The position numbers and the translations under genes were made by a program. The notes below the pieces were generated by a model that had not been told where the DNA came from, did no database searches, and worked only from the letters and a program-made list of their open reading frames with translations. From the NCBI GenBank assembly GCA_025403435.1, contig CM046348.1:18327679-18391678 (forward strand): a stretch of DNA of 64,000 nucleotides, given 5' to 3'. This document shows, one piece after another, positions 34,900 through 47,739 of this stretch (position 1 is the stretch's first letter; the number at the start of each line of letters is the position of its first letter). The stretch comes from Artocarpus heterophyllus. Lineage: Eukaryota > Streptophyta > Magnoliopsida > Rosales > Moraceae.

Positions 34900-37800
34900 C
34901 ACATGCGTAGCTTCCACATGCCTCTTGAAGACTCTCTAAGTAAGTGTCTTCATGAATGGATCAGCTAAATTTTCCTCAGATGTGATTTTACATACAACGA
35001 CATGCCCGCCCTCAACGAAGCCTTTTATCACATGATACTGTTGATCAATATGCTTGCTCTTCTTGTGAAATCTTGGTTTCTTAGCATTAGGTATTAGTGC
35101 ACTATTATCATAGTACAGCGATACCACCTTATCCATACCAGGAACTATCTCAAGATCCCCCAGGAACTTGTGGTGCCACACTGCTTCTTCTGAAGCATCA
35201 TTGGCTACCATATACTCGGCTTCCAAAGTTGAATCTGAAGTGCAATCTTGTTTTACACTTCTCTAAATAATGGCATCGTTGCCCTGAGTAAATACAAAAC
35301 CTAAAGTTGATCTTCTTGAATCTAGATAGGATTGGAAATCTGAGTAAGTGTATCCTAGAGGAGTCAAATCCTCACCTGAATACACAAGCATATACTTTCG
35401 AGTCCTTCTTAGGTAATTAAAAATATGCTTGACCGCAACCTAGTGGTTTGATCCTAGATCCGACTAAAATCGACTTATAATCTCAACCACATAACAAATA
35501 TCCGATCGTGTGCAAAGCATGGCATACATAAGACTACCCAGTCGAAGCATAAAGCACTTTCTTCATGTATTCTTTTTCTTCATCAGACTTTAGAGAATCT
35601 TTCTTAGAAAGAGTGATTCCAGACCTAGATGGTTGCCCACCTTTCTTGGAATCCAACATTGCAAACCTTATGAGAATTTTATCTATGTGGCTTTCTTGGG
35701 ACAAAGCTATCATTCTATACGTCCTATCTTGAAAAATCTAGATACCGGGAACAAAATTAGCCTCACCTAAGTCTTTCATGTCAAACTGCTTAGTCAACCA
35801 TAATTTGACCGATGACAATGCCCCAACGTCATTGCCAACTAGTAGAATGTCATTTGAACAGAGCAATGGAAAAACCACTTTTCTACCTTAATGTGCTTGT
35901 AAACACATGGTTTATCCACATTTTGTGGGAACCCATAAGTCTTGATCACTTGATCAAACCTTATGTTCCAAGAACGAAAAGCTTGCTTAAGTCTATAAAT
36001 TGACTTTAGCAGCTTATAAAACTTACCCTTCTAACCCTTAGCCTTGAACCTGTTTGGCTGCTCCATATAAATGGACTCATCAAGATGGCCATTTAGAAAG
36101 GCCATCTTGATATTCATCTGCCAAACCTCGCGGTCGAGAGCGGCAGCTATGGACAAGAGAATGCGAATGGATTTAAGCATGGCTACAGGCGAAAGGATTT
36201 CCTCATAATCGATTCCTTCCTTTTGCATGTATCCCTTAGCTTCAAGTCAAGCCTTATTGGTTTTGTCCTTTCCATCTACTCCTCTCTTCCTCTTGTAGAT
36301 CCACTTACATCTTATGAATTTTACCCTTTTGGGAAGATCTACAAGCTCCTAGACCCAATTAGTCTCCATAGACTTCATCTCTGTGTTCATGGTCTCTATC
36401 TAGAGTTTCGAATCAACATCCTTTATAGCCTCTTCGTAAGTGTAAGGATCCTTATCATGTTCATCAGATTCGGCTAAGAAGGCCTCACCTTTGAACATAT
36501 ATCTCTCGGGCTGACGCTCGATCCTACCACTACGTTGAAGCCCCTTAGGTTGTTGTTCAAGTTTAGTTGGTTTTTCTACACTGATTGGAGTGGTTTCATT
36601 TGAAACCCTCGGAGTAATTGAATCACTCGCTAACTCCTCAAGCACTACTTTGCTTTGAGACTTAAAGTCGTCTATATAACTATCCTCAAGAAAAGTTGCA
36701 TTAGTTGAAACCGTGATTTTATTTTCCTTTGGATTATAAAAATAACCCTCTTTAGTCCCTTTTGGATATCCTACAAACACGCAAACTTCCAAATGTGCTT
36801 CCAACTTTTTTGCATCCCTACACAGGACATGAGATGGACATCTCCATATGCAAATATGGTTTAAGGATGTCCTCCTCCCTGTCCACAACTCATGAGGAGT
36901 TTTAGGAATCGATTTTGAAGGCACATTGTTCAAAAGATAGCATGTTGTTTGTAATGCATATCCCCAAAAAGACAAACGCAATGATGAATAACTCAGCATG
37001 GAGCTGACCATGTCTAACAAAGTCCTATTTCTTCTCTTAGCCATGCCATTCTGATGCGGAGTGCTCAACATAGCCAAATGGGAAAAAATCCCATTCTCTA
37101 ATAAGTGTCCCAAGAAATCATCAAAAAGGTATTTACCATCTTGATCAGATCAAACTGCCTTTATGAGTCTGCCCAATTGCTTTTCCACTTTAGCCTGAAA
37201 CTCACTGAAATTGTCATAAGTTTCACTCTTGCGGTGCATTAGGTACACATACCTATAACTTGAGCAATCATCAATAAAGGTGACGAAATACTCTTACCCT
37301 CCTCATGCCTGGATGTTCATCGGTCTACAAACATCACTATGCACAAGTTCCAAAACCCCTTCAGCCCTATTGCCCTTAAACCCAAATGGTCTTTTGGTCT
37401 TTACCCTCCAAACAAGATTCATATTATGGTATAGATTCCACCTTTAAGTAACTTAAAGGTCCATCCCTTACCAGCCTTTGAATCCTATTCAGATTAATAT
37501 GACCTAGTCGTAAATGCCAAAGATAAGTCTTATTAGAGTGAAAAGTTTTACGCCTTTTACATTTATTATCATTAATCTCTGCATTAAGGAGTAAGTCCAT
37601 CTTAGGTTTGATAAAATATAGATTATTTTGCATCCATCCAGAATAAATAAAAGATTTCTTTTAACGAATCATCACTTTATTATTAAAAGAAACCAAATAT
37701 GATTCTTTAAATAAACAAGTTATAGAAATTAAATTTGTTTTGAGTTTAGAAACATAAAAGCAATCTTGCAAAATTAAATTCCTATAATTATCAAAATCAA

Positions 37801-38809
37801 GATGGACATCTCCCATTGCTTCAGCTAGCACAAAAGATCCATCGCCCATCCGAAATGTGAAGTTTTTACGAAGTAGACTTCTCGTTTCCCAGAATCCCTC
37901 TAGAGACACAAACATGATTAGTTGCTCCAGAATGTATGACCCAATTGCTACTGGATTCCTCAACTAAACAAGTTTCAACAACCAAAAGATCACACCTACC
38001 TCCTTAGGAAGGAAGTCCTTGTAATTCTTTTTAATGTGCCTGACCTTCTCGTAGAAGAAGCACTCGAGCTTCTTTGGATTCTTCCTTTTCTTTTTCTTGT
38101 TCTTACCATTCGTAGGAATAGAAGACTTTCCATTCTTGCTTCTTTCCATTCCTTGGGTTGGGATTGGAACTAGAAGTAGCTGCCAAGTTGGCCTCGCCAC
38201 CAGCTGGAGATTCCCTGATCAACAGTTCGACTCCTGTAATTGTTTCATCAACTCAATCAAGGTCATACCTCATCTATTGCTTAAATTAAATGCCACTATA
38301 AATGGGATAAATTCCTTAGATAGAGTCTCAAATACCATAGTCATCTGAGTTTCAGCATCAATGTCAGCTCCATTAGTTTGAGCCTCAGCGATGTAACCCA
38401 TAACCAACATTATGTGCTCCCTTATAGACGTCCTTGGCCTTTGTTTGCAGTTCAAGAGTTTCTAAAGCGCTCCTTGGCATTTTGTTAGGGCCTGACCTCC
38501 AAACATATCTTTCAGATTATCCAAGTTCTACTAAGTAGTCTCATAATCTTCATGTTGAGCATGCAACATGTTATTCATGCTAGCCATAACATAACAGTAG
38601 GCCTGATCATTACCATCCTTCTAGCAATCATATGCTTGGATTTGCTCATTAGTTGAGTATCTCATAGGCTAGGGAGGACAAGGTGTCATCAACACAAACT
38701 TTAGTTTCTCAAAGGACAAGATGATGTTTAGGTTCTGTTTCCAATCATTATTGTTCTCACCAGTTAATTGGTTTTTGTCAAGTGTCAAAGATAAAGCGTT
38801 TTTAGACAT
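34900..38809 (-). pseudogene. Copia D gag-pol polyprotein, heavily decayed
   Basis: Gag starts at ATG 38809 (MSKNALSLTLDKNQLTGEN). The zinc knuckle near 38010-38070 has two Cys changed to Tyr (CFFYEKVRHIKKNY). The protease motif near 37935 is HSG instead of DSG. Integrase keeps VHSD (about 37345) but the last catalytic Glu is Lys (MAKRRN, 36400-37113). The reverse-transcriptase motif YVDD is CSND (near 35855-35870), so polymerase activity is excluded. RNase H is 34936-35226. This is the most damaged copia copy, in line with D being the oldest insertion in this nest. Confidence 0.9.
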
Positions 38810-40510
38810 TTTTAATCTAAAATAAAGAATTATATACCAAACATAACCAAACATACAATAATAGTTTAGTAAGATAACACATAACCAAACAACAATAATA
38901 GTTTAGGAAGATAACACAATCATGTATAGCATACAAATGTGTTTAGGTGTCAAAACCTTAAAAATAACAAAAATTCCTAACTCAGAATTCATCATGCTGC
39001 CTAAGGGAGACATACCAAATTCAATTAGGAACAAAGATCCCTTCTTGATTAATATATGCCATCTAGGACTCGTATAATCCAGCATATATTAATAATCGCT
39101 TCTTTGGCTATCAATTTTATTGACAGAGCTCCTAAGGGAGGTTAATAATAAAATTAACATGAGTGTATAACCATCGTTTTAATATTTTATCCATAATTTA
39201 TAATCACCACCTAGGGATGTGAAACCATAAATCATGTTAAAATACCTTATCCTCTTAGAGATCTAACCTGATATATGATGAAGTCCCTTCCTAAGGGTCG
39301 GACCACCATGTGCTGCCAATGGACTACCGATGGAGGCCATAGGTCCACTCTTTGAAAACCTTCTCCCACTCAATCTTTTGAAATCAAGGTTTTATTTTAA
39401 GAACATGCATGAACAATTTTTTAAGAGCGGCACTCCTTATTCTATATGACATGTTATTAATATACATGGCAAATCATATTATAATGCAGACAAGCAAAGC
39501 AATCATGCAAAGCCACAAACAAAATAATAATAAATAACTATAATATCATGGTTCCACCTTAGAGAAAAGAAAATAAAGATTACAAGAGATAAATAGAAAT
39601 ATATTATTGATTCTTTATCCTTGAATCTTCAAATTGTATCTTTCTTCATGTAATGTTCATCTTCAAGTCTTCAATCTCGTATAGATTGAATGCTTCATAT
39701 TTTCGGTTATATTCAAATTTAATGTTTCTCAAAATTTTTCAAAAATAAATTAAAAATGCACTAAAAAATGCACTTTTTTTAAAAAATTTACTGCCCTCTA
39801 CCTTATTCTGATCTGTGTAATTGGCTTGCCAGTCATGACCCTCTGGCCTGTTGAATCCCATAGTCCGGCCTGTTGATTATGACAAATCGGCCTGCCAAAC
39901 TTGAAAGTTTGGCCTATTGCCAGAACTGTCAGAATTCTATCTCGTAGATGGCCTGTCGATCCTAGAGGTTTGGCCTGCCAATCTGTAACCATCGGCCTAC
40001 CGAACTTGAAGGTTTGGCATGTCAACCAAGCAAAAATCACATTTTTTAGAAACTACTATTTTTGATGCAATTTATCAATTTTATTTTCAACAATTCAAAA
40101 ACATAAAATTAGAGACTTAGGAAATACCTATGGAATGCTATCATCCATCTACTAGATCCGTCTTCTCCAAATAATTATTTAATTACAAAATTTTTATAAA
40201 TTTAAAATTAAATAATAATTTTTAGACGGATATGATAGTCCGCCATCTAATTATATGAAAAACCTAGATACACATTCTAACTTTTAAGGAGCCATAAACG
40301 GCATTAATTAATTAATAATTAAATAATAATTTAATCAACTATAATTAATTAATAAACATTTACCCTATAATCCATGACAACATATAAATATATGGAAACT
40401 CTAGAGTGCTAACTCTCTAAAAAATTAAATTCAAGCATTGGAGAGGTCAAGATTATATAATTTATTCATATAGCATGATCACAAACTTACAAAGTTATAT
40501 AAAAACCATG
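38810..40510 (-). other. Untranslated leader of copia D
   Basis: Collinear with the A and C leaders. Non-coding. Dyad-motif cluster at 39812-40027. A local tandem duplication ('acataaccaaaca..aataatagttta') is visible near 38838-38915. Confidence 0.65.
39812..40027. repeat. Dyad-motif cluster in the copia D leader
   Basis: About eight degenerate units, such as 'tccggcctgttgat', 'atcggcctgccaaac', 'tttggcctgccaatc' and 'atcggcctaccgaac', in 216 bp. Same leader position as in A and C. Confidence 0.7.
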
Positions 40511-40522
40511 GCTTTGATACCA
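40511..40522 (-). other. Primer-binding site of copia D
   Basis: The minus strand reads TGGTATCAAAGC, the initiator-Met type TGGTATCAGAGC with one G-to-A change. Confidence 0.7.
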
Positions 40523-40524
40523 AT

Positions 40525-42528
40525 TATTGGAAAAATAGTACATACTAGAATTTCAAAAATTTTGTGCCAAAGTATTTTCCAAAACACAAGTTTGACACAC
40601 GATATGTATAAATTAACCAGATCTTACTAACCTTGTATGTCGAACAGATTCCTCGATCGTTGAAGAGAGAGGCATTGTAGAAAGACCTCAATGAACTGGC
40701 CTTCTTTGCTATTCTCTATCTACGGCAGGAGTACATGTGGGCACACTTGTACAGCTCTTCCTCAGGTGACTCTCCTTCCAACCAATTGAGGAAACCCAAG
40801 ACTAAGGTTTGTGATTTGTGAACAAGAGCTCTCAGGGAGTTTCAAAGACTCACAGTATAGAATGCTCACTCTTAATTCCTCAATTAATCAAAATAACTTA
40901 TCAATCTTACTCCCTGTTTATAGAGGTTAGGCCTAGGGGTTAGTCCTTATTAGATAAAGCCTCAAAAATTTGAATCAAGATCAAATAAGGATCAATATTT
41001 GCTAAAATTTGCAGTCTAAACACATGATCAAAAATCGCGGTTTGGTAGGCCAAACTGGCAGATCGGCCTACCAAACCTACTCCATTAGCAAGCTGAACTA
41101 ACGATAAATGATCCCTGCGAATTATTATTTCCTAACCAATACTTTTGGGATAGAGCCTCAGTTTTAGTTTAAATAACCCAATAGAAAAGTTATCCGATTA
41201 AAACAATTATATCTAGATAATCTCTAGGAAAATAAATATTCTTGATAATTCAACAAGTTTATGTTGAATTAATTTATTCAAATTTAATCCAACAGATAAA
41301 CAGACATAAATTATCTGATCCAGATAATTCAACAAGTTTATCTTGAATTAATTTTTCACAAAATTAATTCAACCATTAAACGAACATGAATTATCTGATT
41401 CTACTGAATTTTAGCCAATCTGATAATTTGACATAAGTCACCAATTTATTGGAAAAGCACGCCGTGTCGTTATAGGATTTATTACGAGTTAGCAAAAGGG
41501 ACCTGATGGACCTATATAGTTTAGGATCCCAATAATTATGAAACCCAATATCCCAAATATACATTTTATAATTATCAACTCTAACGCTACTCCACTAAAA
41601 GCTTAGAGCTGCACTCTCGAATTATATAAAATTACAAAGCCCAAATAGCAAAGTCTCCATGACATATCATAATGTATTGTATCGCCATAGGATTATCTAT
41701 AATCAGCTTAAGGATAAATTCTATCTTACCTTCTCGATTATTTTTCTCTTACGTTCCATTATCTTACCATTGGAAACTTACTATCTAAAGACAATATACC
41801 ATTCGGTTACACCTAATGTATCCAAATGGTTGAGTGCTCTAGTTTTACAATTACAGGATAACACATATAAGAGGATATCAATGACTCTTAAAGAGGAGCT
41901 ATGAATTCCATATCTATGAATAACAACTCTATGCTATCAAGAGTCACGCCTCCAATGTACCGACATGTGTACCAACATAAAATGTGGATGTCACCCTTTG
42001 GTACATCAAAAGACATAAGTCAAGATAGCCCATTATTCATCTCAAGATTAAGATACAACACATATGATTGTTTGAAGTGAATTGATTTGCCGAGACAAAA
42101 TTATTAATTCAAATCAATTACACTTTATGTCCTGATCCAATGCATCGTCACCTATGACAATGCATCAATATTTGTATTTGCAGTGTCCACCTCCGATGGC
42201 CAAGACAAACCATCTCTTGTTAAGGATATAGATAACATAACAATCTTTACATGAATAAAGCGCCTATCTTTATTCCCTCGATTGTAGATCTTATAATTTA
42301 GACCGTCACCTTTAGAATCATGCCTTCTGCATAATCTGCCCACCATATGGCTGATTCTAAAGTTTTAGACCAACAATCTTGCTTTTGTTTGCTTATCATA
42401 CATTCAATAAATATGAACGTAAAGGTGACAACAATTTGGTATATGAATAATAAATAAACTCTTTATTGATAAAAATGTCCTCCAAAAACATATTATATTT
42501 TTACTTCTTAGGACATATATGTCTAACA
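40525..42528 (-). repeat. 5' LTR of copia D
   Basis: About 2.0 kb, from TATTGGAAAAATAG (degenerate TGTTGG) to CTAACA. Minus-strand TATA box TATAAACAGG near 40914-40923. Dyad-motif cluster 41037-41099 ('ttggtaggccaaac', 'atcggcctaccaaac', 'agcaagctgaac'). The right flank CTATA matches the left flank of 24067. Confidence 0.85.
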
Positions 42529-42600
42529 CTATAATAATTATGTTCTATAATAATTATGTTTTATTAAACAACTAATATCATAATTTAGTACTATAAAAAC
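42529..42600. repeat. CACTA interior at the copia D insertion site
   Basis: After the CTATA duplication there is a perfect 16-bp tandem duplication (ctataataattatgtt at 42529-42544 and 42545-42560). The 21-bp sequence at 42575-42595 also occurs immediately left of the insertion at 24046-24066. Confidence 0.6.
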
Positions 42601-42637
42601 AATGGCAGCTATACATAATATCTTCTTTTCATCACTA

Positions 42638-45600
42638 CTAACAGTCCTGAATGTTGCCACTATCATTAATGTCATCATCGTCTTCGAAGTCATTATCTTT
42701 GACTTCAACATACTCATCTAATGTTTCGTTATCCTCTTCTTGCAAATCCAAATCTTTATCTTCTTCAGGAGACTTATCTTTTAAGATTGCATCAACATCT
42801 GAATGCAACAAAATCAGACGATACATTTGGGAGATTTCACATCAAGGTGTCAATCTCATGTAGTTCCACTACTAATTCAACATTTGCAAACTCTATATCT
42901 TGAGCCACCATCATGTCATCTACACCTGCTTTGGGAAGATCCCATATATGTCAATGTTCAAAGTATTAAAAAACTTTCCAATTGGACTAGTAAACAAATC
43001 ATCTGCATAAAACACTTGTTTTTCTTAAGATCTAAGTATGAATGGTTCATTCTTGTACCATGAGTCCTTAACAAAGATGCTTGTTCTATTTTTGTATTGT
43101 TGAACTCTCTTCTTTTTTGGCTGAGTGTCAAACCATTTACACTTGAAAAGAATAACAGAATTAGTATTTATGTAGGAGAATTAGTAAATCTCCTTATAGA
43201 CCCTATAATATGTTTGATTATCTAGTCCATAAACACAGACACTGGCATTCTGGGTAGTTTGACTAATATTCCAATTATGTGTTAGATACTTGACTCCATT
43301 CACCACACAATCAGGATAGCTTTTAGTGAAGAAGCTTGAACCAAATGAAAGTGAAACCAATTGATAGGTTGCTTCTAGTGCATTTTGCTCTCAAAGATTA
43401 AACATCTGCCAATTATAAAGAATTATTAGAAATTAAAAATTTGCAATCATTGTGGATTTCCAGTTTTACTATGTATAATGTAAATTAAAATTATACCTTA
43501 TTTTGAAACCATTTTGGGAACTCCATCGTTTGAAGATCCTCCAATGATCTAGTTCATCTGCTATCTTCCAACTCCTTCATTTGCTCAGTATTGACATTAT
43601 GGAATTTGAGTGATATAATAGTATTTAAGACAACCATAATTACAGAGAAATGTAGGGTAATGCTTACTTGCTGTATTGTTGAATTTCTAAAGCGTTGTGT
43701 TGTATGTGCCACTTGGCTTTATTCCATAACTAGTTATCTGATGTGAGCAGGGGTCATCTTCCCAATTGGACGACAACGAGTATCGAAGACATAAATTTTG
43801 TTGTTACAACTACATCATCATCTACCCAATTTCTTTTAAGTCTGTTAAATCTTGTCTTTATCCCACTTAGTACATCAAACAAAATGTTAGAGCTTTGTTG
43901 ACAATATACACTTTGGCAATTGATCAATCTAGTCATGCATGATTTCTAAAATAATTCTTCAATGATCCAAGGAAATGTTTAGACGGATACATCTATCTTA
44001 AATGAAAAAATCTCCCTTAATGGCTTCTTCTGGCAAGTGCATTACTAAGTGTACAATAATATCAAAAAAGACCGGTGGAAAATTATTTCTAACTTGCATA
44101 AAATAAGCACAAATCCTCTTGTGCTTTCTCTAAATCACTTATCCTCAATGTCCTCGAACATATCAACTTGAAGAAGTTGCTTAATTCTATTATTGCATCA
44201 ATAATCTCTTTCTTCATGAATGGTCGAATCCTAGCTGGCAATAATCGCTGCATTATGACATGATAATCATGTGATTTTAACCCAATGTTTTTTTGTTCCT
44301 CTCAATCACATTTTTCCTCAGGTTTGAAGCAAATCATTAGGGAACCGTATTGATTTTAGATATTCACAAAACTTTTTACTACGATCTAGGGTCAATGTAT
44401 ACGTGGTATGTGGTTTCATTCAATGATCACCTTCCTTATACAAATGCAACTTCTTATGCATCCCCATGTTTTTCAAGCTGATCCTCGTCTTGTCTGTATC
44501 CTTACTTTCCCCATCAATGTCCAAATTGTGCCAAACAAGCTGTCACACATGTTCTTCTCGATATGCATGACATCTAAGTTGTGCCACAAAGACAATGAAG
44601 TCCAATAAGGTAATTCCTACAAGATACTTTTTTTTCATCCAATTTAGCTCTGTTGGAAGCTTCCTTCGCTTCTTACCCCCATAATTCTCATGTTGACCAG
44701 GCAATTTGGATACAACCTTTTGTAGCTAAGCTAATATTTGTTGAACAGATTTCCAAGATAGGGGAGGTTGTCGATCAACCCTATCATCAAACTTTTTGAT
44801 ATTTTGCATCTTATGAGTAATAGGAAGCCATCATCGATGTCTAACAAAACAAGCTTGTTATCCACTTTGATGGGGTTGCATCGTTGCAGGGTGGACGTGT
44901 CAAACACCTTTGACCACTCTATCCAGATAAACTACTACGAGCAGGGAAGTTGTTAACTATCGTGAGCAACACAGCCTACATCCAAGAAGATGTTTTTGAA
45001 GCAGCATTGCACATAACAATCCCTTCATCCTATAATTCTATTAACTCATCTACAAGAGGCCTTAAGAATGCATCAATATCTTTCCCAGAAGCATTTGGAA
45101 CAAGAATTAACAAGGTCAACACCTTGTATGGGTCCTTGGTGCATAACCGTAGAGGTAAATTATAAACAGTCATAACCACTGGGCACATAATTTATAAGAC
45201 TCATGTTCCCAAAGAGGTTGAAACCATCAGCAGCTAAACCCAATCAAACATTTCTTGGATCATGGGCAAAATCAGGCTATTTTTCCACTCTCTACCATCA
45301 ACTGGATGATGCATTAAGTTTTCATCCTTTAATCACCCGCGTTGGTGCCATGTCATTTTCTTAGCAATGTGACAAGAAGCAGACAAACGCTTCAACCAAT
45401 CCTTCAAAGGAAAGTAATGTAGGACTCTCCACAAAACTTTCTTTCCCTTCGTACCCTTCCAACAACTTGTGTTACAAATAGGACATGCCTATAGATCAAC
45501 ATTTTCCTTCCAAACAAAGCACAATCATACTTATAGACATGAATTGTCTCGTAGCTTAGGCTTAGTTTACTCAATAACTTCTTCGACTCATAATGAGTTT

Positions 45601-46162
45601 CAGGTAACTTATTCCCATGAGGGAATGCATCTTTTAATAAATTCAACATAGTATCCATGCATTCATTAGGCCACCTATATAGCACTTTTAGGTGCATCAA
45701 TTTCATTAAGAAATTCAATGATGAATACTTAGTGCAACCTAGATGCAATCCAACTTGAAGCTCAGATAAGAGATCTTTGAATTCATCATCCTAGAGATCT
45801 TCAATATCCACTTTCGTATCACCCAACATATCACGATCTTCATTAATACTAGCAACATCTTCAATGAATGCAAGCACCTCATCTACTGGTTTACTTATAA
45901 CTGGGCCAGTACTTGAAACCACCTCTACTTCACTATGGTAAATCTATTTTGTATACGATGTATCAAAACCGAAGCGATGTGTGTGCACTTTCATTGTTTC
46001 AACTAGCCTTGTGTCATGATTTTTACACTTTACATGAGGACAACTGATATTTCTAAATGAATTTGCATAATTCTTTTCGACCTCAATAAAAGCAAACAAC
46101 ATATCCCAATACTCATCTAACAACCGATCCCTCAGATATATCCAACTCTTATCAATTGGCAT
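42638..46162 (-). pseudogene. CACTA TNP2-type transposase, decayed
   Basis: Minus strand, N to C. The transposase-associated domain is 45944-46162 (DKSWIYLRDR...CPHVKCKN...HRFGFDTSY). A segment at 45404-45748 includes YRWPNECMDTMLNLLKDAFP. The transposase core (45150-45400) reads LMHHPVDGREWK then a decayed 'LASDGFNPFGNM'. GKDIDAFLRPLVDELIEL lies at about 45035-45090 and NLDVMHIEKNMCDSLFGT near 44530-44585. The DUF4218 block at 43970-44300 reads KSHDYHVIMQRLLP and FPPVFFDIIVHLVMHLPEEA. DUF4216 at 42930-43330 reads VILFKCKWFDTQPKKKRVQ. An acidic tail is at 42638-42826. Some interruptions may be introns, but in-frame stops in conserved motifs argue against activity. It is the catalytic partner of the TnpA-like protein. 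Confidence 0.85.
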
Positions 46163-47735
46163 TTAAACTACACACAATAATAGACACATTGAATAATATG
46201 AACTAGTCAATGTATATATACATGCAACTCTACACACTACCTTTACTCAAACCTATCAAGTGAGGCCCTATCCTATTTAGTATTATAATTTATGTATTGT
46301 GTCACTTATTCTACAACACCCTTTTTTTGTAGAAATTTCAGTAGCATCTCCCTTTAGTTTTCTTAAGTGTGCTATTAGGCACACACTTGAAGAACAAAGG
46401 AAGATATATCGAAACCTTTACCAAAGGTGCTAGTGAAATTAAATGACAAACACGTAAATTACAATACCAAACTCTTCAAACGGGACAATTCAAGCATCGG
46501 TGTTACTGCATACAATTCCTTTAACGTGTTTAAGGTAAACTCATGTATGCATGTGCAGAATAAAATTAGAAATTTGTTCTCGCATACGTGTTTTTTTTTT
46601 TTGTGACTATAAAGCCACATATCAAATCAAACCATCTTCGAAAAAAGTTATAATTTTATTAAATTTTATGCAATCTTATCAAATTGTTTGATAATTTTAT
46701 TGTTTTAATGGTTTTTAAAATAAAATTATAATTTTAATAAACAATGATATTACAATTATTTATCCATTTGTAATGACATATGATTTTAAATTCAATGTTT
46801 TCTTTCATATCAATCAATTGAAACAATATATTAATTCATTAATGCTTAACAATAATATTAAAATTATTAAACTATGATATTGTTCACCAATTTATAATAA
46901 AAAATTATTATATTATTTTACTTTATATTTAATTAATTAATTGGTTGATTAAATGTTAACTAAGGATTTTCATTTCCTTATTTTTTTAATTTGTAAAAAA
47001 AAAAATTAAATGTGATATTTAAATTATTATTATCAAAAACTTTGACATTTATTCTTTCAATTTTTTAATTACTATAATGTATTAAAAATAATTTTATATT
47101 ATATCAACTTAATTTTATTTTCAACCCAAACCACTTGGATAAACTAAGTTGTTACTAATTTAACTATAACTAGACAATTCCAAAAAAATCACAATCATAA
47201 TCATAAATAATAATCACAATCCAAAAAATACAAATATCAAATATCACAATTTTACAATCCCAAAAATATAATTCTACAACAATCCCAAAAATCCAATTCT
47301 ACAACAATCCACATTAAAACAATCCTATATCACACCATTTTAACAAAATCACAATCACCATTTATAATTCAACAATAATTCCCAATCCAACTAACATGTT
47401 CACAATGACAAAAATCTAATTAACACCACAATTCCAAAATTTCAAATACCAAAAAATAAAAACCTTCAACGTTTGATGGCTAGAAAACAAATAGAAAGCT
47501 CCAAAATCTAACCGGGAAAAATTTTAAAGATTTTCTAATTTAGGAAAATTTTTATGATTATTATTTTATAATATAATTTTTCGCAATATAAAACTCATGA
47601 ATATATGTGTTTCTAGAAGTTTGAGAGAGATTTGAGGCGGACTAGGGCGGGGAAAATGAAGAAAATTGAAGGGTGAGGAAGTTTGGGCAGAAAAAAATAA
47701 AGGAAGGGGAGTTCTTGAGTTTGTTTATACGTAGA
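46163..47735. other. AT-rich CACTA 5' region upstream of TNP2
   Basis: No coding pattern. Very AT-rich (46600-47130), with a loose 'atcacaatccaa' repetition at 47180-47420 and a short purine-rich tract at 47620-47720. It would contain the promoter of the transposase gene, but no element can be pinned down. Confidence 0.5.
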
Positions 47736-47739
47736 GCTT

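Larger units (their letters stand above)
24067..42528 (-). mobile_element. Copia element D with sister element C nested in its 3' LTR
   Basis: The outer ends are TGTTGGAAAAATAG at 24067 and CTAACA at 42528, flanked by perfect CTATA duplications (24062-24066 and 42529-42533). The outer LTR pieces 24067-25241 and 40525-42528 share subfamily features that the inner LTRs lack (for example 'attcctc..cg.tgaagaga' in place of 'aaccct...aacgt'), so they look like the original pair of D. C (25242-34858) begins inside D's 3' LTR at a GATTA site and ends exactly at D's polypurine tract. The ~0.8 kb of D's 3' LTR that should lie there is missing, most simply by recombination between adjacent direct LTR segments. 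Confidence 0.7.

Noticed and set aside
24067..42528. Tandem array of two copia elements sharing one LTR, made by simple LTR recombination
   Set aside because: The outer LTRs share subfamily sites that the middle LTR lacks, and C begins at a GATTA target inside D's LTR, so nesting followed by deletion fits better. Kept as an alternative.
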